Assembly: GCA_020442165.1 (NCBI GenBank)
Contig: JAGRKV010000041.1
Coordinates: 23,372 to 87,371, forward strand
Source of the DNA: Hyphomicrobiaceae bacterium
GTDB lineage: Bacteria; Pseudomonadota; Alphaproteobacteria; Rhizobiales; Hyphomicrobiaceae
DNA length: 64,000 nucleotides
Direction of reading: 5' to 3'
Under the pieces are notes generated by a model that did not search any database, was not told the DNA's origin, and worked only from the letters and a program-made list of their open reading frames with translations. This document shows positions 37,398 through 47,564 of this stretch, one piece after another. The stretch's first letter is position 1, and each line of letters starts with the position of its first letter. The position numbers and the translations under genes were made by a program.

Positions 37398-38548
37398 GCC
37401 AGTTGCCAATCCTCGGCTGGGACCAGCAGCTGACACTGCTGCAGAAGCTGTGGCGCGTAGACTGGCCACTGCTCGCCGTCGCCGCAATCATCGCCATCAT
37501 CGGTACAGCAACGCTCTATTCCGTTGCCGGCGGCTCTTTCCAGCCGTTGGCGGAGCGGCACGCCTTCCGCTTTGTATTGGGGCTGGGTCTCGTGCTCGTG
37601 ATGACGCTCATCACACCGCGCGCGTGGATGGCGCTTGCCTACCCCTTCTACGGCGCGACACTTGTCCTGCTGGCCCTCGTGCCGGTCCTTGGTGTCGAGG
37701 CGCTTGGCGCACGCCGCTGGCTGACGATGGCAGGGTTCTCGGTTCAGCCCTCAGAACTCATGAAGGTGGCGCTCGTCGCGGCATTGGCGCGTTATTATCA
37801 TTGGCTGCCAGCGGAGCGTGTCTCGCGTCCGCTCTGGATTTTGCTGCCGATGGCCATGATTGCCGTTCCGGTCGTATTGACTCTACGCCAGCCCGATCTC
37901 GGCACCGGCATGCTGTTCTTGCTCATCGGCACGGCGATCATGTTTCTGGCTGGCGTCTCATGGCTGCTGTTTGCCGCGGCAGGCGCGGCCAGCCTGATCG
38001 CTTTGCCCTATGTACTGGAGGGTCTGCACGGCTATCAGCGAAAGCGCATAGAGACCTTTCTCGATCCCGACAAGGATCCGCTCGGCGCGGGTTACCACAT
38101 CACGCAATCCAAGATCGCGCTAGGTTCAGGAGGATTGGAGGGCAAGGGCTTCATGCAGGGCACGCAGAGTCGCCTCGAATTTCTGCCCGAGAAACACACC
38201 GACTTTGCCTTCACCATGTTTGGCGAGGAGTGGGGCTTCGCCGGAGCGATCTTTCTCATCGCGCTCTACGCCTTCCTGCTGGCGCAGATGCTGCACATGG
38301 CTTGGCACGCCAAAAGCCACTTCGGCCGCCTGATCGCCGCCGGCCTGTCCATGACTCTCTTCGCTTATGTCTTCATAAACATTGCAATGGTTACTGGCCT
38401 GGTGCCGGTGGTCGGCGTGCCGTTGCCGTTGATGTCCTATGGTGGCTCCGCGATGCTGAGCTTGATGGCGGCGCTGGGCTTGGCCATGTCGTCGCATGTC
38501 CACGGGCGCCATTACCCGCGCCGAAATGAAATCGGGCCGTTCTGCTAG
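37394..38548 (+). CDS. rodA: Rod-shape SEDS glycosyltransferase RodA
   Basis: A 384-residue SEDS-family peptidoglycan polymerase with about ten membrane helices. Visible family motifs are GARRWLTMAGFSVQPSELMK, the FLDPDKDPLGAGYHITQSKIALGSGG loop with the catalytic Asp region, EKHTDFAFTMFGEEWGF, and the C-terminal VPLPLMSYGGSAM. It overlaps mrdA by 4 bases and ends the mre operon. Confidence 0.96.
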   Translation: MSQLPILGWDQQLTLLQKLWRVDWPLLAVAAIIAIIGTATLYSVAGGSFQPLAERHAFRFVLGLGLVLVMTLITPRAWMALAYPFYGATLVLLALVPVLGVEALGARRWLTMAGFSVQPSELMKVALVAALARYYHWLPAERVSRPLWILLPMAMIAVPVVLTLRQPDLGTGMLFLLIGTAIMFLAGVSWLLFAAAGAASLIALPYVLEGLHGYQRKRIETFLDPDKDPLGAGYHITQSKIALGSGGLEGKGFMQGTQSRLEFLPEKHTDFAFTMFGEEWGFAGAIFLIALYAFLLAQMLHMAWHAKSHFGRLIAAGLSMTLFAYVFINIAMVTGLVPVVGVPLPLMSYGGSAMLSLMAALGLAMSSHVHGRHYPRRNEIGPFC

Positions 38549-38710
38549 CAACCCGCCTGCCAAGGCAGGGACATTGGCGCCTCGCGCATCGCCACCAGGC
38601 ATCCGCCAACCCGGCAATTTCCGGCGTTTTCGAAGCTTCCGCCCGAGCTGCGGAGCGATGCGCGATCTGGGCTGGACAGCGCCTGAGCTTGATGCTATCC
38701 GAACCGCCAT

Positions 38711-38730
38711 GGGGCCGCTTCGGCCCCTTT
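38711..38730 (+). terminator. Intrinsic terminator after the mre-rodA operon
   Basis: GGGGCC-GCTTC-GGCCCC forms a 6-bp GC stem followed by TTT, 162 bases past the rodA stop and before tRNA-Lys. Confidence 0.65.
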
Positions 38731-38804
38731 GCCGTCCTCGCATGTCACCATCGGCCGGGTTTCACGGGCCGGACTGTGGCGATGGCTGCCGGTCAACCGG
38801 TCAT

Positions 38805-38880
<76 letters not shown>

Positions 38881-39023
38881 AACCACCATAACGTCAGCGG
38901 GACGTTCAGATGCGGTTTCAGCGACCTGCTGGGCATTGATGGACCGCAAGTGACTACTGGCACCAGTTCTCAAATCTCGGCAACGCAATTGCCAGCCATG
39001 CATTAAGGGAGCAGTCGAATTGC

Positions 39024-39638
39024 TCACTGCGCAAGGCGTCGGAATACCAGCGATAGGTTGTTGGCCGGCATCTGTTCGATGATCGGCTCGCTGAACCCGT
39101 TGGCCTTGGTTAGCTCCGCCACCTCATCCACATCGCGAACACCCCATGTGGGATTACGTCGCCGCAAATCGTCATCGAACGCGGCATTGCTTGGTGCCGT
39201 GTGACGGCCGTCGCGGCGATAGGGACCGTAGAGGTAAAACACGCCGCCCGCCGGCAGTAGCCGGGCGGCACCTCGCACGAGACCCTCAGTCGCTGCCCAA
39301 GGTGAAATGTGAACCATGTTGATGGCAAGCACGGCGTCGGCGGCGCTGACAGGCCAGTCCGTCCAGGTTGCATCAAGTTCGATGGCGGGACGCACATTCT
39401 TTATGCCAAGCGCAGCCGACCACGCATCGATACTGGCCCTGGCCGCTGCGTCGGGATCGCTCGGCTGAAACATCAGGCCTGGATTGCAGGACTGGGCAAA
39501 GAACGTGATGTGCTCACCGCTTCCGCTGGCGATTTCGAGCACCAGCCCCTGGGATGGCAGGTGGCGGTGCAGGACGGAAAGGATTGGCTCTCTATTGCGT
39601 GCCGTTGCCGGCGCGTGGCGTCGTTGATCCTGTGTCAT
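39024..39638 (-). CDS. DUF938 class I SAM-dependent methyltransferase
   Basis: A 204-residue cytoplasmic protein of the DUF938 family. It starts with APATARNREPILSVL and has the SAM-binding motif I LVLEIASGSGEHITFFA, the acidic end of strand 2 PSDPDAAA and NMVHISPWAATEGL. Substrate is unknown. It lies between tRNA-Lys and the hydrogenase cluster and is unlikely to belong to the latter. Confidence 0.85.
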   Translation of the reverse strand: MTQDQRRHAPATARNREPILSVLHRHLPSQGLVLEIASGSGEHITFFAQSCNPGLMFQPSDPDAAARASIDAWSAALGIKNVRPAIELDATWTDWPVSAADAVLAINMVHISPWAATEGLVRGAARLLPAGGVFYLYGPYRRDGRHTAPSNAAFDDDLRRRNPTWGVRDVDEVAELTKANGFSEPIIEQMPANNLSLVFRRLAQ

Positions 39639-39883
39639 GCCTCACTATACACACGACGGATGGGCGGGAGCCAACTGGATCGCAGGACATCGTAGCCACG
39701 GTGGCTGGGAAGCCGAAGTTTCATATGATGTGGTGTCCTCCAGAGCAACTCCCGGACTGGAATAGAGAACAATGTCAGCAAGCCCGGGCAATCGACGGCG
39801 AGCCCAGCGTAATAACGAGTTGGGCGAAGGATTGCTGCGTCGAGTTCACTGTTGAGGGCGACGGGTTCGAACACTTCTGCCGC

Positions 39884-42202
39884 TCATATATTCGCCATGG
39901 CAACTGCAGCCTGCCCGAGTGATACGCCACCATCATTGCAGGGCACCTGCCGATGTCTCAGCACGCGCAAGCCCCGTTCTTCAAGCGATGTCCCTATGCC
40001 GTCGAGCAAAAGACTGTTCTGAAAAACGCCGCCCGACAGTGCCACGAGGGCCAAGTGATCGCGGCGGCCAATCTCCATGACGGTCTGCACGACGGCATCG
40101 ATAAGCGTGTGGTGAAAACGTGCAGCGATCAAATGGCGTGACACTCCCAGTTCCAGATCGTGCAATAGCGGATTCCACATCGGACCAAAGCTCGCGACGG
40201 CTGGGTTGCCCGTACCAACATCGAACGGATAAGGTGCGGCGTGCGCTATTTCAGAAACCGCAAGCGTCTCAAGGCTCATTGCCGCTTGCCCCTCAAAGGT
40301 CTGCCGGTCGCGACAAAGATCGAGCGCGCCGGCAACTGCATCAAACAACCGGCCGGCGGACGAAGCCAGCGGCGTGTTGATCCCTTGTACGAGCATTTGC
40401 TCGATTGTCTTGATGGGTTTTCGGCTGAGCCAGGACAGGGCGGGATGTTCGAGGTCGATATCGCCGCTCGCTGCGGCGGCCCTCAGGTGAGCAAAGGTAT
40501 TGCGCCAAGGCTCTCGGACGGCAGCGACACCTCCCGGCAAGCCGATCGGCTCCATGTGCGCAACGCGGCGGAATGATCGGTATCCGCCAAGCAGAAACTC
40601 GCCGCCCCAGATCGTGCCATCATCGCCCAGGCCGGTCCCATCCAGAACTATGCCAAGAGCGTTGTCACAATCGCGATCGATGCCGTGCTCTGCCAGCGCC
40701 GCCGCTAGGTGCGCGTGATGGTGCTGCACCGACAGGAGAGGAACTCCAAGCTCATTGGCGAGGGCGACACCCCATCGGTGCGACGCATAGTCAGGATGCT
40801 TGTCCACTGCGATGACCTCGGGTGTGAAATCATAAAGGCGCCGGTAGAGTTCGAGCGTCTTGCGGTAGTCGTCGCACGTCGCTGGCTCTTCGAGGTCGCC
40901 GAGATGCTGGGAGATGGTTGCTGTCCCGTTGCGCGCGAGGCAGAACGTCGCCTTCAATTCGGCCCCGAACGCAAGCGCCGCGGGAGAGTACCGAAAGCCG
41001 GGGGCCAACTGGATCGGTGCTGGAGCAAAACCACGAGCCCGGCGCAGCAGCGTTGGTCCGTGATGATCGATGCGCACAACCGAATCGTCCAGCCGGTTGG
41101 CGATATCCCGATCATGCATGAGCCAGCCGTCGGCGATCGCCGCAAGCCGCTTCCGGGCATCCGCGTTCGACGTGCATTGCGGCTCGTCTGAGACGTTACC
41201 GGATGTCATGACAAGCGGCCGGCTTATCTTCGCCAAGAGCAGATGATGCAACGGCGTATAGGGCAGCATGATACCAATGCGGTGGTGGCCCGGTGCAACG
41301 CCATTCGCCAGCAATGCGTCGTCACGCCGACGGACCAGAACGATGGGCGCGGCAATATCGCGAAGTATCTGCCATTCTGAATCATCGATGTCGGCAAGCG
41401 AGCGCGCCATCTCGAAATCGCGCACCATGAGAGCAAGCGGTTTGTCGTCCCGATCCTTGCGCCGGCGAAGTCCGTTGACCGCTTGCTCGTTGCTCGCATC
41501 GCATGCCAGGTGAAAACCGCCGATACCCTTGACCGCCATGATCTGCCCATCGGCGATCAATCGCGCGCATTCTTCGATCGGGTCGCCGGCATCGCGGGCG
41601 CCATGCGGGCATTCGAGCCAAACGCGCGGACCGCATATAGGGCATGCATTCGGCTGCGCGTGAAATCGGCGGTTCGCCGGGTCTTCGTACTCCTGCGCGC
41701 AATCGGCACACATAGCGAATGCGGCCATTGTTGTCGCGGCGCGGTCGTAGGGGACGGCCGTCACGATCGATAAACGTGGTCCGCAGTGTGTGCAATTCGT
41801 GAAGGCATAGTTGTGTCGCCGGTCGCCGACGTCGAAGCACTCCTGGATGCAGGCAGGGCAGGCTGCAGCGTCCGGTACGATGCCAGTCGCAACTTGATTT
41901 TCTATGCTTCGCTTTATGACGAAACCGCTCGCCGGCGGCATGGGTGCCGCGGAGGATGTAGTGTCGATATTCTCGATGCGCGCGAGCGGTGGTGCCTCGT
42001 CGCGCAAGCGCTGGCAAAAGCGGGATATTGCCTCGGACGGTCCCGTCGCCTCGATCAGAACGCCCGCGCCATCATTGAGAACGAACCCGGCAAGGCCTTC
42101 TTCATGCGCCAGTCGCCAGACGGTGGGGCGAAAGCCAACGCCCTGCACTAATCCTGTAACGCGGATGCTCAGGCTCTCCACAACACTGGCGCGTCCCGGC
42201 AT
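39884..42202 (-). CDS. hypF: Carbamoyltransferase HypF
   Basis: Makes the thiocarboxamide on HypE from carbamoyl phosphate, precursor of the CN ligands of the [NiFe] site. It is 772 residues. Domains in order: acylphosphatase (TGLVQGVGFRPTVWRLA), two zinc-ribbon pairs (CPACIQEC...CTHCGPR and CADCAQEY...CPICGPR), a YrdC-like domain (KGIGGFHLACDA) and a Kae1-like domain (VQHHHAHLAAAL, LSGGVFQNSLL). The start at 42202 avoids the hupV overlap. Last gene of the hydrogenase cluster. Confidence 0.97.
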   Translation of the reverse strand: MPGRASVVESLSIRVTGLVQGVGFRPTVWRLAHEEGLAGFVLNDGAGVLIEATGPSEAISRFCQRLRDEAPPLARIENIDTTSSAAPMPPASGFVIKRSIENQVATGIVPDAAACPACIQECFDVGDRRHNYAFTNCTHCGPRLSIVTAVPYDRAATTMAAFAMCADCAQEYEDPANRRFHAQPNACPICGPRVWLECPHGARDAGDPIEECARLIADGQIMAVKGIGGFHLACDASNEQAVNGLRRRKDRDDKPLALMVRDFEMARSLADIDDSEWQILRDIAAPIVLVRRRDDALLANGVAPGHHRIGIMLPYTPLHHLLLAKISRPLVMTSGNVSDEPQCTSNADARKRLAAIADGWLMHDRDIANRLDDSVVRIDHHGPTLLRRARGFAPAPIQLAPGFRYSPAALAFGAELKATFCLARNGTATISQHLGDLEEPATCDDYRKTLELYRRLYDFTPEVIAVDKHPDYASHRWGVALANELGVPLLSVQHHHAHLAAALAEHGIDRDCDNALGIVLDGTGLGDDGTIWGGEFLLGGYRSFRRVAHMEPIGLPGGVAAVREPWRNTFAHLRAAAASGDIDLEHPALSWLSRKPIKTIEQMLVQGINTPLASSAGRLFDAVAGALDLCRDRQTFEGQAAMSLETLAVSEIAHAAPYPFDVGTGNPAVASFGPMWNPLLHDLELGVSRHLIAARFHHTLIDAVVQTVMEIGRRDHLALVALSGGVFQNSLLLDGIGTSLEERGLRVLRHRQVPCNDGGVSLGQAAVAMANI

Positions 42203-42210
42203 GGCCAAAC

Positions 42211-43662
42211 CTAATGGACGGTGCAGACAAGACAAGGATCGAACGAACGCACGATGTGCTGAACCGACACCGGCTCGCTCTCGCCTGGACGGATGGGTGC
42301 GCCAACCAGCGCCTGTTCGAGAGCGCCAGGATTGCCAGCCGCATCGCGTGGCGAAAAATTCCAGGTTGTCGGCGCGATGATCTGATAGTTTTCAATCTCG
42401 CCTTTCGAAACTTTCAGCCAGTGCCCGAGCGAACCACGGGCGGCCTCCGTCAGTCCTGCGCCGCTGCAGGAGCGCGGCAGTTCTCCATGGCTGCAGAACG
42501 TCTCTCCAGGTATGATCTGGCGCACCCAGCCTTCCATGGCCACAGTGACCAGCGCGATTTCGAGAACGCGAGCGACAACCCTGGAATGGACATTGCCGCC
42601 GCCGCTGCGCACGAGATCACGGATCAGCGGGTGTCCCGCCACAACCTGGCGCGCGAGGGCTCCGACCTCCACCACCGCACCTCTGAGACGCGGCGCCTTG
42701 CACCATGAGTAGGCGTCGGTCCGCGATGCATCGGCGACCGTCGTTCCACTGAATGGATGCTCCGCTACGCCCGGCCGCTCGTACCAGGCATGAGACGAGT
42801 CCTCGCTCACATCATCGAGGTTGACAGGAGCAACGCGGTCTTCGTGCCATACTCCAGGCGCGAAAAGGTGCTGGCCGTCGCGCGCATATGCGCCGTAGCT
42901 CATGAAGCGGTCGCCGGCGCGGCCGAGGGCATCCAGCTCAAGCGCGCGCGACACATGCAGGAACAGGCGGAAGTCGGAAGACTCCGGACGGCGCTCTTCC
43001 GCCCAGGCGTCAAGCGCGTCGCGGCTTTCGAGCGCAATGACCCGTTCGAGCGCATCGCCGAACAGGCTGCGCTCTAGGAACCTGCGAAAGCCCATAAGGA
43101 TCGCGGACATACGCGCGATCTCGTTGGGCGCAACGGACCGGGTCGTGCCGCCGGGCTGGATCGACAACGTGTGAGGCCACTTGCCGGCCAGAATGCCCAT
43201 GATGTGCATGAACTGGGCGCGAGCCGACAACATGTCACCGGCAGCCGTTCCCTTGATCGCCGTGAAGCGTTCGGCAACCGTCTCATACCAGGGGTCACGA
43301 GCGTAAACGGCGCGTGCAAAATCCGGCATGAAGAACAGATAGAAGTGGGTCAGGTGATCGGCGATGTTTTCAGTCGCGTGAATCGTGTTGATGGCCAGAA
43401 CGCCGTTCTCTGGGGTTGCGATGCCGCCCGCTGCAGCCAACGCCTTCGCCGCTGCGACCGATTGCGATACCGAACAGATGCCGCAAATGCGCGGTGCGTA
43501 GACCAATGCATCCGCGGGCGCTTTGCCCTTCAAAATCCGCTCAAAGCCCCGGTAGAGGGTTGAGACGACAAAGGCTTGCCGGACAGCATTGCCTGAGATG
43601 TCGAGCTTGACCTCCAGATCACCTTCAACGCGATTGAACGGTCCGACGATAATGCGAGTCAT
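42211..43662 (-). CDS. hupV: H2-sensing hydrogenase large subunit HupV/HoxC
   Basis: Large subunit of the regulatory [NiFe]-hydrogenase. It is 483 residues, with Ni ligands in PRICGICSVS (Cys60, Cys63) and in the C-terminal DPCLVCTVH (Cys477, Cys480). The protein ends right at that His, with no extension to be cleaved, which is the hallmark of HupV/HoxC sensors. With HupU it detects H2 and signals to HupT. The start at 43662 overlaps hupU by 4 bases; the longer frame to 43986 is rejected. Confidence 0.93.
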   Translation of the reverse strand: MTRIIVGPFNRVEGDLEVKLDISGNAVRQAFVVSTLYRGFERILKGKAPADALVYAPRICGICSVSQSVAAAKALAAAGGIATPENGVLAINTIHATENIADHLTHFYLFFMPDFARAVYARDPWYETVAERFTAIKGTAAGDMLSARAQFMHIMGILAGKWPHTLSIQPGGTTRSVAPNEIARMSAILMGFRRFLERSLFGDALERVIALESRDALDAWAEERRPESSDFRLFLHVSRALELDALGRAGDRFMSYGAYARDGQHLFAPGVWHEDRVAPVNLDDVSEDSSHAWYERPGVAEHPFSGTTVADASRTDAYSWCKAPRLRGAVVEVGALARQVVAGHPLIRDLVRSGGGNVHSRVVARVLEIALVTVAMEGWVRQIIPGETFCSHGELPRSCSGAGLTEAARGSLGHWLKVSKGEIENYQIIAPTTWNFSPRDAAGNPGALEQALVGAPIRPGESEPVSVQHIVRSFDPCLVCTVH

Positions 43663-44699
43663 GACTGCTTCTTCGGACGGTTCGAAGGTGGAGCCTTGAG
43701 TTGCTCGGCAGTCGCATTGTCGCGAAGACGCGACGGAGTAGCTGCTTTGGAAAGGGCAGCCAGCGCTACGAACCAGGCTTTCGGCATGTCGGTGGGCAGG
43801 CCGATTGGGATTCCGGAAATCTTCGGCGTTATCGTGAACGTATGTCCCGGTTCCTCGAAACCCGGTGCGGTGCAATTGATGCAAGGATAACCGCCTTCGA
43901 TGCACGAGCCAGAGCCGTTCCATGCGCGAATGTTGCAGTCGGCGCGCGCCTGCGTACCCTTGCAGCCCAGGTTCTCCATCATGCACCCGCGATCGCAGAG
44001 CTTTTCGGCGCTGGCCTTGAACTCATAGAATTCGTTGCGCGAGCAGCCGTGATGAACAAGGTGCGTCGTGTAAGCGAGTGGCCGCTCCCACTCGTCGAGA
44101 TCGGATGGCCCAAATCGGCCTGATCCGATCAGGTGGAGCGCTTCGATAAGCCAGGCAGGGTGTATTGGGCATCCAGCGATATTGATGACCGGCAATCCGC
44201 TGCCTGAGCGGAAGTCCCCGCCGAGAAGCCCACCAGCTTGTTTTCCATCATACGCGAGGCCGCACGCTTCGACGTGATTGTCGCCTGCGGCGGTGATGCC
44301 GCCATAGGCAGCGCAGCTGCCGACCGCGACAACATAGCGGGCCCGGCGAGCGATTGCCTCGATCCATGCCATGACGGGTTCATCAGACCCGGACATCAAG
44401 TGAAAACGGCCAGTGCCTCCGGGGCCGCGCATCACCGAGCCTTCAAGGCAAAAGATGTCGAAAGGCTCCTGTCCAGACCGGAGGCGTGAAAGCAGGTTGG
44501 ATGCATCACGGCCTGACAGCTCGCTGAGGGAAGGGTGCCAGAGAACTTCGATCCCGGCCGCAGCAAAGCTCGTGATGAGGTCCGGTCCCTCTGCACCGAG
44601 CAGGGAAAGTGTGCAGCCGCCGCATCCGCCGGACTGCATCCAAACCAGCTTCAATTTTCGGCTGCTGGAGCCGCCGTTGCGAAACTCAGGTGCGTTCAT
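43659..44699 (-). CDS. hupU: H2-sensing hydrogenase small subunit HupU/HoxB
   Basis: A 346-residue small subunit with no signal peptide, so it is cytoplasmic as expected for the H2 sensor. The proximal Fe-S ligands begin with MQSGGCGGCTLSLLG (Cys26, Cys29), then VAVGSCAAYGGI and NIAGCPIHP. The C-terminal cluster residues include HHGCSRNEFYEF, CDRGCMMENLGCKG and GYPCINC. The proximal site is the ordinary CxxC form, unlike HupS. The start at 44699 overlaps hupT by 14 bases. Confidence 0.92.
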   Translation of the reverse strand: MNAPEFRNGGSSSRKLKLVWMQSGGCGGCTLSLLGAEGPDLITSFAAAGIEVLWHPSLSELSGRDASNLLSRLRSGQEPFDIFCLEGSVMRGPGGTGRFHLMSGSDEPVMAWIEAIARRARYVVAVGSCAAYGGITAAGDNHVEACGLAYDGKQAGGLLGGDFRSGSGLPVINIAGCPIHPAWLIEALHLIGSGRFGPSDLDEWERPLAYTTHLVHHGCSRNEFYEFKASAEKLCDRGCMMENLGCKGTQARADCNIRAWNGSGSCIEGGYPCINCTAPGFEEPGHTFTITPKISGIPIGLPTDMPKAWFVALAALSKAATPSRLRDNATAEQLKAPPSNRPKKQS

Positions 44700-46065
44700 C
44701 GACTGGAACCGTAAGCGTGAATGTGGCGCCACCCTGTTCGTTGTTGGCAGCCGTGAGATTGCCGCCGTGCTTCAGAGCGATGCCATAGCTGACGTAGAGG
44801 CCAAGACCAGTGCCCTGGCCGATCGGCTTGGTGGTGAAGAACGGCTCGAAAATCTTGTCGAAATATTCCGGCCGGATGCCCGTGCCATTGTCCTTGACCG
44901 AGATTTCGAGCATGTCGCCATTCACCGCCATAGAAATCACGATCCGCGATGCTGGCCTGTCAGCGAGAACGTCGACCGCGTTCTGCACGAGATTGACGAC
45001 GATCTGGTGGACTGCACCGCGGCGGCCCCTGATCTCGAGAACCTCTGGAATTTCGAACTCGATTGCTGGCTTGATCCGTTCCGCCTTGACGACCCAGTCC
45101 GTTGCCGTGCGCACGAGGCGGGCGACATCAAACAATTCGACTGGCTCTTCCTGGTTGCTCGAGAAGCGGCGCAGATCCTGCACGATGTCGCTGACCCGCT
45201 CCGCACCCTCCAGTGTTCCCTCGACCAGCGGTGTGATGTCGCGCAAGACATGATCGATGCGCAGCTTGCGGCGCAGTTCATCGAGCTCCGGAACGCGCAT
45301 GTGGGTATCGCAGGCGCTGAGGTAGTTCTTGATGGCAGCGCCATAGCGCTTCAATGCATGCATGTTGGCAAACACGAAGCTGATGGGGTTGTTGAGTTCG
45401 TGCGCAACTCCGGCAACGAGACGGCCGAGTGCGGCCATCTTTTCCGAAACAATCAGCTGCTGCTGCGTCTGAGTGAGCCTCTGGTGGGCTTCATCCAGTT
45501 CCCGATATGCACGCCGCAACTCGCCGACGGGACGTCCAACGAGAACGATGCCCACCAGTCTGCCCTTGTGGTCGTGGCGCGGCGTGCAGTTCATTGCCAG
45601 CGGCGCACCCGTGCCCGACACGGTCTTGAGCATGACCTCGCAGTCCGCCAGATGTTGTTTTGACCTGACCTTGTCGCGGAACTTCTCGATCGGATCAAAG
45701 GTCGTCTTCTCGAACAGGTCGGCGAGCGGGCGGCCGAGGAGCTGGGTGTGGCTGAGACCAGTAACCGTCTCCATCGCATTGTTGATGCGCTGGATGCGGC
45801 CGTCGACATCGCAGACGATCAGTACGTCGGTCATGGCCGACAGTACCGAGTCGATGAAGGCCTGCGTCTCCTCGAGCATGGCGTTCTTTGATTCGAGCTG
45901 CGTCTGCGACTGCACGAGATCGCCGTAGACCTCATCCATCTTCTGAATCACATCGATCCAGGCATCTTCCGTATTGACTTGTACGTCGGCCAGCTCCGAA
46001 AGCGGATTGCGCTTCGTGTCCGGACTCCTGCCTGAAGTGTCGTGCAACATTGAGTGGAACCTCAT
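44686..46065 (-). CDS. hupT: Sensor histidine kinase HupT/HoxJ
   Basis: A 459-residue soluble kinase partner of HupUV. A coiled N-terminus and a PAS domain ([21 protein letters not shown], about residues 75-175) precede the H-box [15 protein letters not shown] (His222) and an ATPase domain with [31 protein letters not shown] and GTGLGLYVS. No membrane segment is seen. In relatives it is controlled by H2 through HupUV/HoxBC; the sign of the response cannot be read from sequence. Confidence 0.93.
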   Translation of the reverse strand: MRFHSMLHDTSGRSPDTKRNPLSELADVQVNTEDAWIDVIQKMDEVYGDLVQSQTQLESKNAMLEETQAFIDSVLSAMTDVLIVCDVDGRIQRINNAMETVTGLSHTQLLGRPLADLFEKTTFDPIEKFRDKVRSKQHLADCEVMLKTVSGTGAPLAMNCTPRHDHKGRLVGIVLVGRPVGELRRAYRELDEAHQRLTQTQQQLIVSEKMAALGRLVAGVAHELNNPISFVFANMHALKRYGAAIKNYLSACDTHMRVPELDELRRKLRIDHVLRDITPLVEGTLEGAERVSDIVQDLRRFSSNQEEPVELFDVARLVRTATDWVVKAERIKPAIEFEIPEVLEIRGRRGAVHQIVVNLVQNAVDVLADRPASRIVISMAVNGDMLEISVKDNGTGIRPEYFDKIFEPFFTTKPIGQGTGLGLYVSYGIALKHGGNLTAANNEQGGATFTLTVPVDERT

Positions 46066-46076
46066 CGGGGAGCAAA

Positions 46077-47564
46077 TCAGCCTGCCGAACTCGACGATCG
46101 CTTCATTGGCAGGGCGCGCACGTTCTCAAGGCCGTAGCGCTCAAGTTTGCTCCGCAGTCCGACCCGTGACAAGCCAAGTTCTTTTGCTGCTCTGGATTTG
46201 TTCCAGCGGTGCCTGATAAGCGTCTCTCGGATGATGCGCTGCTCCAGCATCCCGAGCCGGTCTTTCAGCGAACCCTCAAGATCTATGATTTTTGCATCCC
46301 GGTCGTCTTCCTCGGATGAGACAGACATCAGGATGTGGCGGGAAATGAGTTCAGCACCGAGCTTGGCGTTTGGCTTTGCCACGACAAGCATGTGTTGGAT
46401 TTCGTTTTGCAGCTCGCGAATATTGCCAGGCCATGAGTAGCGTTGCAGGCACTCGATGGCTTCGTCGGAGATCCCGGCTACCGGCTTTCCTAACTTGGCG
46501 CTCATCCTCTGCACGAGCGTGCGTGCCAGAAGAGGAATATCGCAGGTCCTGTCCTTCAGCGGTGGCAGCTCGATGATGATTCCGGACAGCCGATAATAAA
46601 GGTCGGCGCGGAAGCGGCCGGCGTGGACTTCCTCTTCCAACGTACGGTTGGTCGCGGCAATGACCCGCACGTCGACCTTGCGAGGCTTGCCGCTGCCGAC
46701 CGGGCGAATCTCGCCTTCCTGGAGTACACGCAGCAGTTTCACCTGGAAAGCCGGCGTCACCTCTCCGATCTCGTCGAGAAAAACGGAGCCGCCATTGGCG
46801 CGTTCGAACAAGCCGACATGGTCTTCCACAGCGCCAGTGAATGCACCGCGCTTGTGGCCGAACAGTTCACTTTCGAGAAGCTGATCGGGCAGGGCACCGC
46901 AATTCTCCACCACGAATGGCTTGTTCCATCTGAGGCTGCGATAGTGCAGTGCGCGGGCTGCCAGTTCTTTTCCTGTCCCCGATGCGCCTGTAAGGATGAT
47001 CGGGATGTCGTATGGAGCGACCTGGTGCAGCATGTCGCAAACCGCGCTCATCGGGCTTTCGGGCGTTCGCACGATACCGTCGTCGAGGTCGTAGGTTCGC
47101 TTGAGCGCTGCGCGCCGGTCTCCCACAGCCTTGCTGGCTGCGGCCGGTGCCATCTTCAGCTCGATCGCCAGCAGCTCGTTCTCGCGCTGTAGTTCGTAAA
47201 GCCGGCATGCGTTCGTCAGTGTCATCAGCAGAGTGTCGGGATGCCAGGGTTTGGTGATGTACTGGTAGATCCCCGCCTCGTTGATGCCATCGATGATGTC
47301 ATGGGCATCCGTGTAACCCGAAACGATCATGCGGATGATCTCAGGCCATCGGCTACGTACCGTCTTCAGGAAATCGACACCGGCCTGATCAGGCATGCGC
47401 TGGTCGCAAAGGATGGCCTGAATGCACTCGCGTTCGAGAATCTCGTTGGCCGTTGCAATGTTGCTGGCAGTGTGGACCTCGAAGTCCTCACCCAGGATGC
47501 GCGCGAGCGATTCAAGTGACCGCACTTCGTCATCCACGACGAGAATGTTGGGCAGATCACTCAT
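46077..47564 (-). CDS. hupR: NtrC-type response regulator HupR/HoxA
   Basis: A 495-residue sigma-54 activator. The receiver has the phospho-acceptor Asp54 (AILCDQRMPD) with DDE at 11-13. The AAA+ domain has Walker A LTGASGTGKELAAR, the sigma-54 contact GAFTGA loop and Walker B GGSVFLDEIGE. The C-terminal Fis-type HTH reads WNKSRAAKELGLSRVGLRSKL. It should drive the two sigma-54 promoters found before hupS and hupD. It overlaps hoxX by 4 bases. Confidence 0.95.
   Translation of the reverse strand: MSDLPNILVVDDEVRSLESLARILGEDFEVHTASNIATANEILERECIQAILCDQRMPDQAGVDFLKTVRSRWPEIIRMIVSGYTDAHDIIDGINEAGIYQYITKPWHPDTLLMTLTNACRLYELQRENELLAIELKMAPAAASKAVGDRRAALKRTYDLDDGIVRTPESPMSAVCDMLHQVAPYDIPIILTGASGTGKELAARALHYRSLRWNKPFVVENCGALPDQLLESELFGHKRGAFTGAVEDHVGLFERANGGSVFLDEIGEVTPAFQVKLLRVLQEGEIRPVGSGKPRKVDVRVIAATNRTLEEEVHAGRFRADLYYRLSGIIIELPPLKDRTCDIPLLARTLVQRMSAKLGKPVAGISDEAIECLQRYSWPGNIRELQNEIQHMLVVAKPNAKLGAELISRHILMSVSSEEDDRDAKIIDLEGSLKDRLGMLEQRIIRETLIRHRWNKSRAAKELGLSRVGLRSKLERYGLENVRALPMKRSSSSAG

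Noticed and set aside
39639..39883. Small genes between the DUF938 methyltransferase and hypF
   Set aside because: Short overlapping frames on both strands without recognisable features.
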